The notes: generated by a model not told the origin, from the letters alone. A DNA stretch of 7,895 bases from Thauera sp. (GCA_023150215.1 JAKLLJ010000151.1:1-7895), one strand, 5' to 3'. Positions 1 through 6,106 are shown, numbered from the stretch's first letter. Program-made: numbers and translations.

Positions 1-5
1 GCCGT

Positions 6-170
6 GTTCGCGGCTGCCGCCGCTCCTACAGAGCCAGGCAGGCGCCACCACCACGATGACCCGCCCCGGTCGTTTGTAGGAGCGGCGGCAGCCGCGAACG
101 CAGCGCTTCGCTCTCCTACGCCGCCCATCGCCTTGCCTGCGGCGGGTTCGCGGCTGCCGCCGCTCCTACA
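6..170. repeat. REP-type palindromic repeat cluster (3 full copies plus 1 diverged copy)
   Basis: Three identical 25-bp elements lie at 6-30 (minus), 75-99 (plus) and 146-170 (minus). Read on the plus strand of the element, each begins TGTAGGAGCGG and ends GCCGCGAAC. The internal GCGGC and GCCGC arms can form a 5-bp stem around a 4-base loop. The 5' GTAG tetranucleotide followed by a GC-rich palindrome is the hallmark of REP elements mobilised by RAYT (REP-associated tyrosine) transposases. A diverged fourth copy at 101-119 (minus) keeps the GTAGGAG head but has an AGCG/CGCT stem, so 75-119 forms an inverted pair (a BIME-like unit). The cluster lies just past the stop of the minus-strand permease gene and could act as an mRNA 3' end structure. 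No coding potential is credible in 1-224. The neighbouring gene to the left is outside the window, and no RAYT gene is present in it. Confidence 0.88.
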
Positions 171-224
171 TTCAGCAGTGCCTGTCTCGGCGCTCGCGAC
201 TGCCTGAGCCTCCGGTGACGCGCA

Positions 225-1892
225 TCACGACTGCCGGCGGCGCACCCGCAGGATCTGGCGCGAGATCCAGAACATCGGCAGCAGCCCGACCGCGACGATG
301 ATCAGCGCCGCGGTCGAGGCCTCGGCCAGACGCTCGTCGGCTGCCAATGTGTGGGCCTGGGTGGCCAGGGTGTCGAAGTTGAAGGGGCGGATCACCAGCG
401 TCGCCGGCAACTCCTTCATCACGTCCACGAACACCAGCAGGCCGGCGGTGAGCAGGCTGCCGCGCAGCATCGGCATGTGCACCCGGCGCAGGGTCGCCCA
501 CTTGCCGAAGCCGAGGCTGCGCGAGGCATCATCCATGCTGGGGGTGATCTTGCCCAGGCTGGACTCCACCGTCTGTAGCGCCACCGCCAGGAAACGCGCG
601 AGATAGGCGTAGATCAGCGCGGCGATGCCGCCGGTCAACAGCAGTCCGGGATTGCTGCCGAAGGCCGCCTCCCACGACTGCGCAAGCCAGTTGTCCACCC
701 GCGTGAGCGGGATCAGCACGCCGACCGCGATCACCGAGCCCGGCACCGCATAGCCGAGGCCGACGATGCGGTTGAGCGCGTGCGGCAGCCGCGAGCGCGC
801 CAGCCGCGCCGCATAGGCCAGCAGCACCGCCAGCACCACCGCAGCCCCTGCGGTGAACGCGGCGAGCACGAAGCTGTTGCGCGCAAGCTCGACGAAGCGG
901 GCGCCGAACTGCGCGTCGCCCTCGAGAAAGGCCATCCGCAGCAGCAGCCCCGCCGGCAGCAGGAACCCGAGCAGCAGCGGCATGAAGCAGGCGAACGCGG
1001 CGAGCAGCCCGAGCGGCAACGGCAGGCGCAGGCGCATCGGCATCGCCGCCTGGCGCGACGTATTGTTGAAGCGCGCCCGCCCGCGCGACAGGCGTTCGAA
1101 GGTGAGCACCAGGACCACGAAGGCGAGCAGCGCTGCCGACAACTGCGCCGCCGCAATCCGGTCGCCGAGCGAGAACCACGCGCGGTAGATGCCGGTGGTG
1201 AAGGTCTGCACGCCAAAGTAAGACACCGTGCCGAAGTCGGCCAGCGTTTCCATGAGCGCGAGCGCGGTGCCCGCCACCACCGCCGGCCGCGCCAGCGGCA
1301 GCGACACGCGGAAGAACGAGCCCCACGGTCCCAGGCCGAGCGTGCGCCCGGCCTCGAGCATGCCGCCTGCGCGTTCGAGGAAGGCGCTGCGCGCGATCAT
1401 GTACACATACGGGTAGAGCACGAACATGAACATCGCCACGGCGCCGCCCACGGTGCGCACATCCGGGAACCAGTAGTCACCGCGCCGCCACGCGAAGGTC
1501 TCGCGCAGCCAGCCCTGGACCGGCCCGACGAACTGCAGGAAGTCGGTGTAGACATAGGCCATGACGTAGGCCGGCATCGCCAGCGGCAGCACCAGCGCCC
1601 ATTCCATGAAGCGGCGCCCGGGAAAATCGAGCATCGTGGTCAGCCAGGCCGTCGTGACGCCGATCGAGGACACCCCCAGCCCCACCCCGATGCACAATAC
1701 TAGGGTGTTGAACAGGAACTCGCCGAGCACCGTGTCGGCCAGGTGCGACCAGGTGGCGCCGGTTTCGCCGACGAAGACGTTGGAGAACACCGATAGCACC
1801 GGCGCCGCGATCAACGCCGCCACCACCACGGCGGCGATCGTCAGCGAAGTTCCCTGCATGCGTGCCGCGCCCCGACCCAATGTTGAGCTCAT
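225..1892 (-). CDS. fbpB: Ferric-iron-type ABC transporter permease, two fused permease domains (FbpB family)
   Basis: This is an integral inner-membrane subunit of an ABC importer, most similar by recognition to Fe(3+) permeases of the FbpB/SfuB/HitB type. From the chosen start it is 555 residues, the usual length for the fused two-domain form. Residues about 15-40 form the first membrane helix. The first EAA loop lies at about residues 180-205 (EAGRTLGLGPW, then LPLARP). The second is at about 454-480 (DDASRSLGFGKW, then MPMLRG). Each half is followed by further hydrophobic helices, and the protein ends in a basic tail. The longest open frame begins at 1982, but I chose ATG 1892. The extra 30 residues are hydrophilic and atypical, and the 1982 start would lie upstream of the only AT-rich promoter core. 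ATG 1859 is a further alternative; a weak GGGAA precedes 1892. The gene is divergent from the ATPase gene at 2163, which is its evident partner. Substrate assignment (ferric iron rather than another ligand such as thiamine or phosphonate) is inferred from family resemblance only, and no binding protein gene is adjacent. Confidence 0.9.
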   Translation of the reverse strand: MSSTLGRGAARMQGTSLTIAAVVVAALIAAPVLSVFSNVFVGETGATWSHLADTVLGEFLFNTLVLCIGVGLGVSSIGVTTAWLTTMLDFPGRRFMEWALVLPLAMPAYVMAYVYTDFLQFVGPVQGWLRETFAWRRGDYWFPDVRTVGGAVAMFMFVLYPYVYMIARSAFLERAGGMLEAGRTLGLGPWGSFFRVSLPLARPAVVAGTALALMETLADFGTVSYFGVQTFTTGIYRAWFSLGDRIAAAQLSAALLAFVVLVLTFERLSRGRARFNNTSRQAAMPMRLRLPLPLGLLAAFACFMPLLLGFLLPAGLLLRMAFLEGDAQFGARFVELARNSFVLAAFTAGAAVVLAVLLAYAARLARSRLPHALNRIVGLGYAVPGSVIAVGVLIPLTRVDNWLAQSWEAAFGSNPGLLLTGGIAALIYAYLARFLAVALQTVESSLGKITPSMDDASRSLGFGKWATLRRVHMPMLRGSLLTAGLLVFVDVMKELPATLVIRPFNFDTLATQAHTLAADERLAEASTAALIIVAVGLLPMFWISRQILRVRRRQS

Positions 1893-1944
1893 CCCGTTCC
1901 CGTGATCCGGACGGGCGCCGGAAATCGGCGCCCCCTTGCGCGGC

Positions 1945-1988
1945 GAATTATAATTGATCGCATTTGGAACACCGGGGTGCAATAATTC
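1945..1988. repeat. Spaced inverted repeat in the divergent promoter region
   Basis: GAATTAT at 1945-1951 is matched by its exact reverse complement ATAATTC at 1982-1988, with 30 bases between the arms. The left arm overlaps the bidirectional -10 element. Arm centres are 37 bp apart, about 3.5 helical turns. It could be paired half-sites for a regulator or a chance consequence of two AT-rich patches; the arms are short. Confidence 0.35.
1947..1954. promoter_or_regulatory. Bidirectional consensus -10 element
   Basis: The 10-bp perfect palindrome AATTATAATT (1946-1955) contains the consensus -10 hexamer TATAAT on both strands: plus at 1949-1954 and minus at 1952-1947. Minus-strand initiation would start near 1940 and give a leader of about 48 bases before the permease ATG at 1892. 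Plus-strand initiation would start near 1961 and give a leader of about 200 bases before the ATPase ATG at 2163. Neither direction has a convincing -35 hexamer at 16-18 bp spacing, so an activator may be needed or the plus-strand promoter may lie elsewhere. Confidence 0.45.
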
Positions 1989-2162
1989 CTCTCGCCAGCC
2001 GCCGGCACCGCTTCACCGGGCCGTAACGCCGACCCGCAGTGTGACGAGACTCGGCAGATCCGGGGTTTGCAGCAGCGGCGGCGCAAGCCGCGCGTCTTTC
2101 TCACCGTGTTCCTCGCGATGGCGTCAAACCGCCCCGCGTTCACATCGATCTTCCCGACCGAG

Positions 2163-3272
2163 ATGTCCCACCTCGACCTATCCCGAATCGACCTCGCCTT
2201 CGGCGCCCATGTCGTCGTGCGCCAACTGTCACTGCAGCTCGACCAAGGCCGCATCGGCTGCCTGCTCGGCCCCTCTGGCTGCGGCAAGACCACGGTGCTG
2301 CGCTGCATCGCCGGTTTCGAGCGCCTGGCGGCCGGCGAGATCCGCCTCGACGGCCAGGTGGTGAGCACGCAAGCTCACATGCTGCCCCCCGAACGCCGCC
2401 GCATCGGCATGGTGTTCCAGGACTATGCGCTGTTTCCGCACCTGTCGGTCGCAGACAACATCGGCTTCGGCCTGCGCCGCGACAGCGCGCCAGTGCGCCA
2501 GGCTCGCGTCGACGAACTGCTCGCGCTGGTCGGCCTGTCCGGCCAGGGAGGCAAGTTTCCGCACGAGATGTCCGGTGGCCAGCAGCAGCGCGTCGCGCTC
2601 GCCCGTGCCCTGGCGCCCAAGCCCAGCCTGCTGCTGCTCGACGAGCCCTTCTCCAACCTCGATGTCGAGTTGCGCGAGCGCCTGTCGTACGAAGTCCGCG
2701 AGATCATCAAGGCCACCCACACCACCGCGATCCTGGTCACACACGACCAGCACGAAGCGTTCGCGGTCGCCGACGAGATCGGCATCATGAACGAGGGCCG
2801 CATCCAGCAATGGGACACGCCCTACAACCTCTACCACCGCCCGGTCAACCGCTTCGTCGCCGACTTCATCGGCCAGGGCGCGTTCCTGCGCGGCAAGGTG
2901 CTCAACGACCACCAGGTACAGATCGAACTCGGCGTGCTCGACAGCGCGGTGCCGCTGGTGTGCTGCGCCGACTGCGCCGGCTGCGTGCAGGGCAGCCCGG
3001 TCGATGTGCTGCTGCGTCCCGACGACCTCGTGCACGACGACGCCAGCGCGCTGCGGGCCGAAGTGGTGCACAAGGCCTTTCGCGGTGCCGACATCCTGTA
3101 CACCCTGCGCCTCGAAGGCGGCGCCCGCGTGCTCTCGCTCGTCCCCAGCCATCATAACCACGCGCTCGGCGAGCGCATCGGCATCCGGCTAGACGTCGAT
3201 CACGTGGTCACCTTCCAGGACGAACATACCGGATCCGGTCACGCCGCGCATCCGCAAGCCCTCGCGACATGA
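2163..3272 (+). CDS. fbpC: Ferric-iron-type ABC transporter ATP-binding protein (FbpC family)
   Basis: This cytoplasmic ATPase should drive the permease encoded divergently at 225-1892. It has 369 residues from ATG 2163. Motifs in order are: Walker A GPSGCGKT at 36-43, Q-loop Q86 (VFQDYALFPHL), ABC signature MSGGQQQR at 136-143, Walker B LLLLDEP at 156-162, D-loop SNLD at 164-167 and H-loop H194 (VTHDQHEA). A C-terminal regulatory (TOBE/FbpC-type) domain of about 130 residues begins near 240. It includes LLRPDD, typical of the iron and molybdate branch. An unusual cysteine cluster, CCADCAGC, occupies residues 267-274 in this domain. I chose ATG 2163 because the homologous sequence begins there (MSHLDLSRI). 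Upstream in-frame ATGs at 2067 and 2118 would add up to 32 residues of no recognisable character, and no strong Shine-Dalgarno site marks any of these starts. Its TGA overlaps the aat start by 4 bp (ATGA), implying cotranscription and coupled translation. Family is secure; iron as substrate is inferred. Confidence 0.92.
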   Translation: MSHLDLSRIDLAFGAHVVVRQLSLQLDQGRIGCLLGPSGCGKTTVLRCIAGFERLAAGEIRLDGQVVSTQAHMLPPERRRIGMVFQDYALFPHLSVADNIGFGLRRDSAPVRQARVDELLALVGLSGQGGKFPHEMSGGQQQRVALARALAPKPSLLLLDEPFSNLDVELRERLSYEVREIIKATHTTAILVTHDQHEAFAVADEIGIMNEGRIQQWDTPYNLYHRPVNRFVADFIGQGAFLRGKVLNDHQVQIELGVLDSAVPLVCCADCAGCVQGSPVDVLLRPDDLVHDDASALRAEVVHKAFRGADILYTLRLEGGARVLSLVPSHHNHALGERIGIRLDVDHVVTFQDEHTGSGHAAHPQALAT

Positions 3273-3976
3273 TCTCCTGGCTGGGCGCCGAGCCGGTTTT
3301 CCCGGCCGACGAGCGCGCGCTGCGCGAACCAAACGGTCTGCTCGCCGCCGGTGGCGCGCTGAGTCCGCAGTGGCTGCTCGCGGCCTATCACCGTGGCATT
3401 TTCCCCTGGTTCAGCGAGGGCGAGCCGATCCTGTGGTGGACGCCCGACCCGCGCCTGGTGCTGGTCCCGGGCGAGTTCCACATCAGCCATTCGCTGCGCA
3501 AGACACTGCGCCGCCGGCGCTTCGAGGTGCGTGCAGACACCGATTTCGCCGCCGTGCTGCGCGGCTGTGCCGCACCCCGCCCGCCCGTCCCGGGGACGTG
3601 GATCACGCCGGCGATGCAGGCGGCCTATCTGCGCATGCACGAACTGGGCCATGCGCACAGTGTCGAATGTTGGAGGGAAGGTCGCCTAGTAGGCGGGCTG
3701 TACGGCATGGCGATCGGTCGCGTGTTCTTCGGCGAGTCGATGTTCGCGTGCGAGACCGATGCGTCCAAGGTTGCCCTCGCCCACCTCGCCCGGCTGCTCG
3801 CAAATCGCGGCTATGGCATGATCGACTGCCAGATGACCACTGCGCACCTGCTGTCGATGGGCGCACGCGAGATTTCTCGCGCACGCTTCACCGCCGCCCT
3901 GCGCCAGTGGGCCACGGAAGGTCCGCCGCCGCAGCGCTGGGCGGCGGATACGATGGACGATCTCGAGTGGGACTGA
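3269..3976 (+). CDS. aat: Leucyl/phenylalanyl-tRNA-protein transferase
   Basis: Aat transfers Leu or Phe from aminoacyl-tRNA to proteins bearing N-terminal Lys or Arg, creating primary destabilising residues recognised by ClpS and degraded by ClpAP. It acts in the cytoplasm. The 235-residue length is typical. Family signatures are GLLAAGGALSPQWLLAAY at 23-40, then GIFPWF and PILWWTPDPR at 53-62, FGESMF at 154-159 and IDCQ at 185-188. Residues W111, E156, D186 and Q188 fall at the same numbers as the substrate-binding and catalytic residues described for the E. coli enzyme, so it should be active. The start overlaps the stop of the ABC ATPase gene (ATGA). No independent ribosome-binding site is obvious, pointing to translational coupling. 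It is followed after 31 bp by bpt, the other N-degron transferase. Confidence 0.97.
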   Translation: MISWLGAEPVFPADERALREPNGLLAAGGALSPQWLLAAYHRGIFPWFSEGEPILWWTPDPRLVLVPGEFHISHSLRKTLRRRRFEVRADTDFAAVLRGCAAPRPPVPGTWITPAMQAAYLRMHELGHAHSVECWREGRLVGGLYGMAIGRVFFGESMFACETDASKVALAHLARLLANRGYGMIDCQMTTAHLLSMGAREISRARFTAALRQWATEGPPPQRWAADTMDDLEWD

Positions 3977-4007
3977 AGCGCAGGCCGCCGTCTGCACACC
4001 GCATGCG

Positions 4008-4748
4008 ATGAAACAGGATTACCCCTACGCGCTGATCCAGTTCTATGCCACCGCGCCCTACGCCTGCTCCTACCTGGCGGGGCGCAGCGCGCGCTCGCAG
4101 GTCGCCACCCCGGCGCACCTGATCGATCCGCAGATTTACAGCGAACTGGTCCGTCGCGGCTTTCGCCGCAGCGGCGTCTTCACCTACCGCCCTTATTGCG
4201 ACCAATGCCAGGCCTGCGTGCCGGTGCGCATCCCGGTCGAGCGCTTTCGCCCGGATCGCAGCCAGCGCCGCGCCTGGGCCCGCCACGCCGACCTCATCCC
4301 GATCGAGCGCGCGCTCGAGTTCACCGAGGAGCACTACCAGCTTTACCAGCGCTACCAGGCCGCTCGCCATTCGGGCGGCGGCATGGACCTCGACAACCGC
4401 GAGCAATACGCCCACTTCCTGCTCCAAAGCCACGTCGACACCCGACTCGTGGAGTTCCGCAGCTACGGCATGCTGCGCATGGTGAGCGTGATCGACCGGC
4501 TCAGTGACGGACTGTCGAGCGTGTATACCTTTTACGATCCCGAGCAGCCACGCAGCGCCTTCGGCACCTGGGGCATCCTGTGGCAGGTCGAAGCCTGTCG
4601 CGTGCTCGGGCTGCCGCATGTTTACCTCGGCTACTGGATCGAGCAAAGCCCGAAGATGGCCTACAAGGCACGCTTCAGGCCGCTCGAGGCGCTGATCGAC
4701 GGCACCTGGCAAGCGCTGCCCATCACATCCGAACGCCCCCGGGGCTGA
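4008..4748 (+). CDS. bpt: Aspartate/glutamate leucyltransferase (bacterial ATE-like, Bpt)
   Basis: Bpt attaches Leu to N-terminal Asp or Glu, the second branch of the bacterial N-degron pathway leading to ClpS/ClpAP. It resembles eukaryotic arginyltransferases (ATE), and older annotations call it arginyl-tRNA-protein transferase. The protein has 246 residues, the normal length. The N-terminal domain contains PYACSYLAGRSARSQVATP at 17-35 and YRPYCDQCQACVPVR at 60-74, giving C20 plus a C64-x2-C67-x2-C70 cluster. The C-terminal GNAT-like domain contains LSSVYTFYDP, then FGTWGILWQVEACRVLGL, then YLGYWIEQSPKMAYKARFRP. All of these are strong family landmarks. Eukaryotic ATE1 uses N-terminal cysteines to bind an iron-sulfur cluster; whether this enzyme does so is inference. 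ATG 4008 fits the family N-terminus (MKQDYPYALIQFYATAPY). Only weak purine sequence precedes it, 31 bp after the aat stop. Confidence 0.96.
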   Translation: MKQDYPYALIQFYATAPYACSYLAGRSARSQVATPAHLIDPQIYSELVRRGFRRSGVFTYRPYCDQCQACVPVRIPVERFRPDRSQRRAWARHADLIPIERALEFTEEHYQLYQRYQAARHSGGGMDLDNREQYAHFLLQSHVDTRLVEFRSYGMLRMVSVIDRLSDGLSSVYTFYDPEQPRSAFGTWGILWQVEACRVLGLPHVYLGYWIEQSPKMAYKARFRPLEALIDGTWQALPITSERPRG

Positions 4749-4820
4749 CCCGGCGCCCCTGACCCACACCGGCAGCGCTTGCGCGCCCCGGTCCGCAACC
4801 CTACTCGTCGCCCTCCCCCG
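4749..4820 (+). other. Short spacer between bpt and the pyrD coding remnant
   Basis: These 72 bases are GC-rich with pyrimidine-rich stretches. I see no Shine-Dalgarno sequence in front of the expected pyrD start at 4821 and no clear terminator. An in-frame TTG at 4779 leads only to the TAG at 4827. pyrD is probably cotranscribed with bpt. Confidence 0.4.
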
Positions 4821-4910
4821 ATCCTCTAGGAAATCGCCCGCCCGCTGCTGTTCGCATTCGACCCCGGGAGCGCACACAACCTGACCCTCCAGGGCCTGCA
4901 CTACGCCGGC
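4821..4910 (+). other. pyrD: N-terminal coding segment of pyrD lacking a usable start and carrying a TAG at codon 3
   Basis: Translating upstream of ATG 4911 in the same frame gives EIARPLLFAFDPGSAHNLTL and then QGLHYAG. This is the conserved N-terminal helix region of class 2 dihydroorotate dehydrogenases; the E. coli protein begins MYYPFVRKALFQLDPERAH. By that alignment the initiator falls on ATC at 4821-4823, followed by CTC and then TAG at 4827-4829. A single G-to-C change in the start codon and a single C-to-G change at codon 3 would explain the present sequence. No ATG, GTG or TTG occurs in frame between 4830 and 4910. The segment therefore looks coding by homology but cannot be translated conventionally. 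Confidence 0.75.
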
Positions 4911-5828
4911 ATGCTGCTGCCACCAGGCCTGCCCGCGCCGGCGACGCCGGTCGAGGTGATGGGGGTGCGCTTCCCGAACCGGATCGGGCTGGCCGCCGGC
5001 CTCGACAAGAACGGCGAAGCCATCGACGGTCTCGCCCGCCTCGGCTTCGGTTTCCTGGAGATCGGCACCGTCACGCCGCGTGCGCAGCCGGGCAATCCGC
5101 GCCCGCGCATGTTCCGCCTGCCCGAGGCGCAGGCCATCATCAACCGTATGGGCTTCAACAACCACGGCGTGGATGCGCTGCTCGCCCACGTGCGCGCAGC
5201 GAAGTACCGCGGCATCCTCGGTATCAACATCGGCAAGAATTTCGACACTCCGATCGAGCGTGCAGCTGACGACTACCTGGTCTGCCTCGACAAGGCCTAT
5301 GCGCTGGCCAGCTACGTGACGGTGAACATCTCGTCGCCGAATACCGCAAATCTGCGCCAGTTGCAGGGCGAATCCGAACTCGACGACCTGCTCGGTCGCC
5401 TCAAGGCGGCGCAGACGCGGCTCGCCGACACTCACGGCCGCTACGTGCCGCTGACGCTGAAGATCGCCCCCGATCTCGACGAGGCCCAGGTGGTGAACAT
5501 CGCCGACGCGCTGCGCCGGCATCGCATCGACGGCGTGATCGCGACCAACACCACGATCGCACGCAACAAGGTGCAAGGCCTCGCTCATGCCGGCGAACAG
5601 GGTGGCCTGTCGGGCGCACCGGTGTTCGAGGCGTCGACCGCGGTGGTGCGCCGGCTTGCCGCGGCGCTTGGCGGCGAATTGCCGATCATCGCTGCGGGCG
5701 GTGTGCTCGAGGGCGCGCAGGCGCGCGCCAAGCTCGAGGCCGGCGCGGCGCTGGTGCAGCTCTACAGCGGTCTGATTTACCGCGGCCCGGACCTGGTGGG
5801 CGAGTGCGTTCGCGCCACTGCAGCCTGA
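4911..5828 (+). CDS. pyrD: Dihydroorotate dehydrogenase (quinone), class 2, with N-terminus apparently lost
   Basis: PyrD oxidises dihydroorotate to orotate in pyrimidine synthesis, uses FMN, and passes electrons to membrane quinone. From ATG 4911 the protein has 305 residues, about 30 short of the usual class 2 length. The missing part is encoded upstream behind a TAG (see 4821-4910). The barrel is intact: IGLAAGLDKNGE at 25-36, GTVTPRAQPGNPRPRMFRL at 52-70, INRMGFNN at 77-84, and GINIGKN at 104-110. NISSPNT follows at 139-145, with the catalytic serine at S142. Next come KIAPDLDEAQ, DGVIATNTT, GGLSGAPVFE and the FMN phosphate-binding region PIIAAGGVLEGAQA through LVQLYSGLIYRGP. The lost N-terminal helices form the membrane-facing quinone entrance in class 2 enzymes, so a product starting at 4911 might be impaired. 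No good ribosome-binding site precedes 4911. Genuine mutation, non-canonical initiation and sequencing error are all possible. Confidence 0.93.
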   Translation: MLLPPGLPAPATPVEVMGVRFPNRIGLAAGLDKNGEAIDGLARLGFGFLEIGTVTPRAQPGNPRPRMFRLPEAQAIINRMGFNNHGVDALLAHVRAAKYRGILGINIGKNFDTPIERAADDYLVCLDKAYALASYVTVNISSPNTANLRQLQGESELDDLLGRLKAAQTRLADTHGRYVPLTLKIAPDLDEAQVVNIADALRRHRIDGVIATNTTIARNKVQGLAHAGEQGGLSGAPVFEASTAVVRRLAAALGGELPIIAAGGVLEGAQARAKLEAGAALVQLYSGLIYRGPDLVGECVRATAA

Positions 5829-5856
5829 GCCTTTGTCCTGCCGACTCGCTGCAAAA

Positions 5857-5988
5857 GCTCGCGGCTGCCGCCGCTCCTACAGAAACCGCGAACCGCAGGC
5901 GCGCAGCCGCGAACCGTGGTGTTTTATGTAGGAGCGGCGGCAGCCGCGAACGGCGATGCACCCTGTAGGAGCGGCGGCAGCCGCGAAC
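5857..5988. repeat. REP-type palindromic repeat cluster (3 full copies plus fragments)
   Basis: Copies lie at 5857-5881 (minus, one mismatch to the others), 5927-5951 (plus) and 5964-5988 (plus). They have the same 25-bp sequence as the three full copies at 6-170. A 12-bp match to the element's 3' half (GCAGCCGCGAAC) lies at 5903-5914, and an 8-bp match (CCGCGAAC) at 5886-5893, suggesting decayed copies. The cluster fills the gap between the pyrD stop and the BMP gene. It starts 28 bp after the pyrD stop, where the hairpins could protect or terminate the operon mRNA. Confidence 0.88.
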
Positions 5989-6065
5989 TCCAGAAGCAAC
6001 CGAAGCCGCGCGCCCACGCCGGAATGACCAGCACCCCGCGCGCGCCCACATCGATCCGAAGCCGC

Positions 6066-6071
6066 TACAAT
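6066..6071 (+). promoter_or_regulatory. Candidate -10 element for the BMP-family gene
   Basis: TACAAT differs from the consensus by one base and sits 41 bp before the ATG at 6113. No good -35 hexamer is visible at normal spacing. Because the REP cluster separates this gene from pyrD, an independent promoter here is reasonable. Confidence 0.35.
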
Positions 6072-6100
6072 CGGCGCCCGACCCGAATCTCCGACCTCCC

Positions 6101-6106
6101 GAGGAG
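6101..6106 (+). promoter_or_regulatory. Ribosome-binding site of the BMP-family gene
   Basis: GAGGAG lies 6 bases upstream of ATG 6113. It is the clearest Shine-Dalgarno sequence in the window and fixes the start. Confidence 0.85.

Larger units (their letters stand above)
1893..2162. promoter_or_regulatory. Divergent intergenic control region of the iron-type transporter
   Basis: This 270-bp region separates the starts of the permease (minus) and ATPase (plus) genes and should contain both promoters. Its only AT-rich segment is about 1945-1988; the remainder is GC-rich like the coding DNA. I see no good match to a 19-bp Fur box, and no recognisable riboswitch in the roughly 170 bases between the AT-rich core and the ATPase start. 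An open frame entering the ATPase gene from 2067 is possible, but it adds a basic N-terminus unlike the family. Confidence 0.6.

Noticed and set aside
4..207. A small plus-strand open frame over the first repeat cluster.
   Set aside because: Most of it is translated REP sequence; there is no ribosome-binding site and the protein has no recognisable character.
1893..1982. Longer start for the permease at ATG 1982.
   Set aside because: The extra 30 residues are hydrophilic and unlike the family, and this start lies upstream of the AT-rich promoter core.
1940..1990. A Fur box in the divergent intergenic region.
   Set aside because: Compared by eye with the 19-bp consensus, the AT-rich segment matches at only a few positions. 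I cannot claim Fur control from sequence.
2067..2162. Longer start for the ABC ATPase at ATG 2067 or 2118.
   Set aside because: The added residues match nothing typical of the family; homology begins at MSHLDLSRI (2163).
2229..3161. A 310-codon open frame on the minus strand opposite the ABC ATPase gene.
   Set aside because: It is the antisense shadow of a gene with every ABC motif intact, and has no family features of its own.
3888..5588. A 566-codon open frame on the minus strand opposite aat, bpt and pyrD.
   Set aside because: It overlaps three well-recognised genes and its protein is low-complexity (rich in Ala, Val, Arg and Asp) with no recognisable motif. Long antisense frames are expected in very GC-rich coding DNA.
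5886..5988. A CRISPR-like array in the pyrD-BMP gap.
   Set aside because: Copies are in mixed orientation with irregular spacing and GTAG-headed palindromes, which fits REP elements and not direct repeats with uniform spacers.
6013..6028. CACGCCGGAATGAC as the remnant of another dispersed repeat family.
   Set aside because: The wording resembles common intergenic repeats of proteobacteria, but only one short arm is present and there is no second copy in the window.
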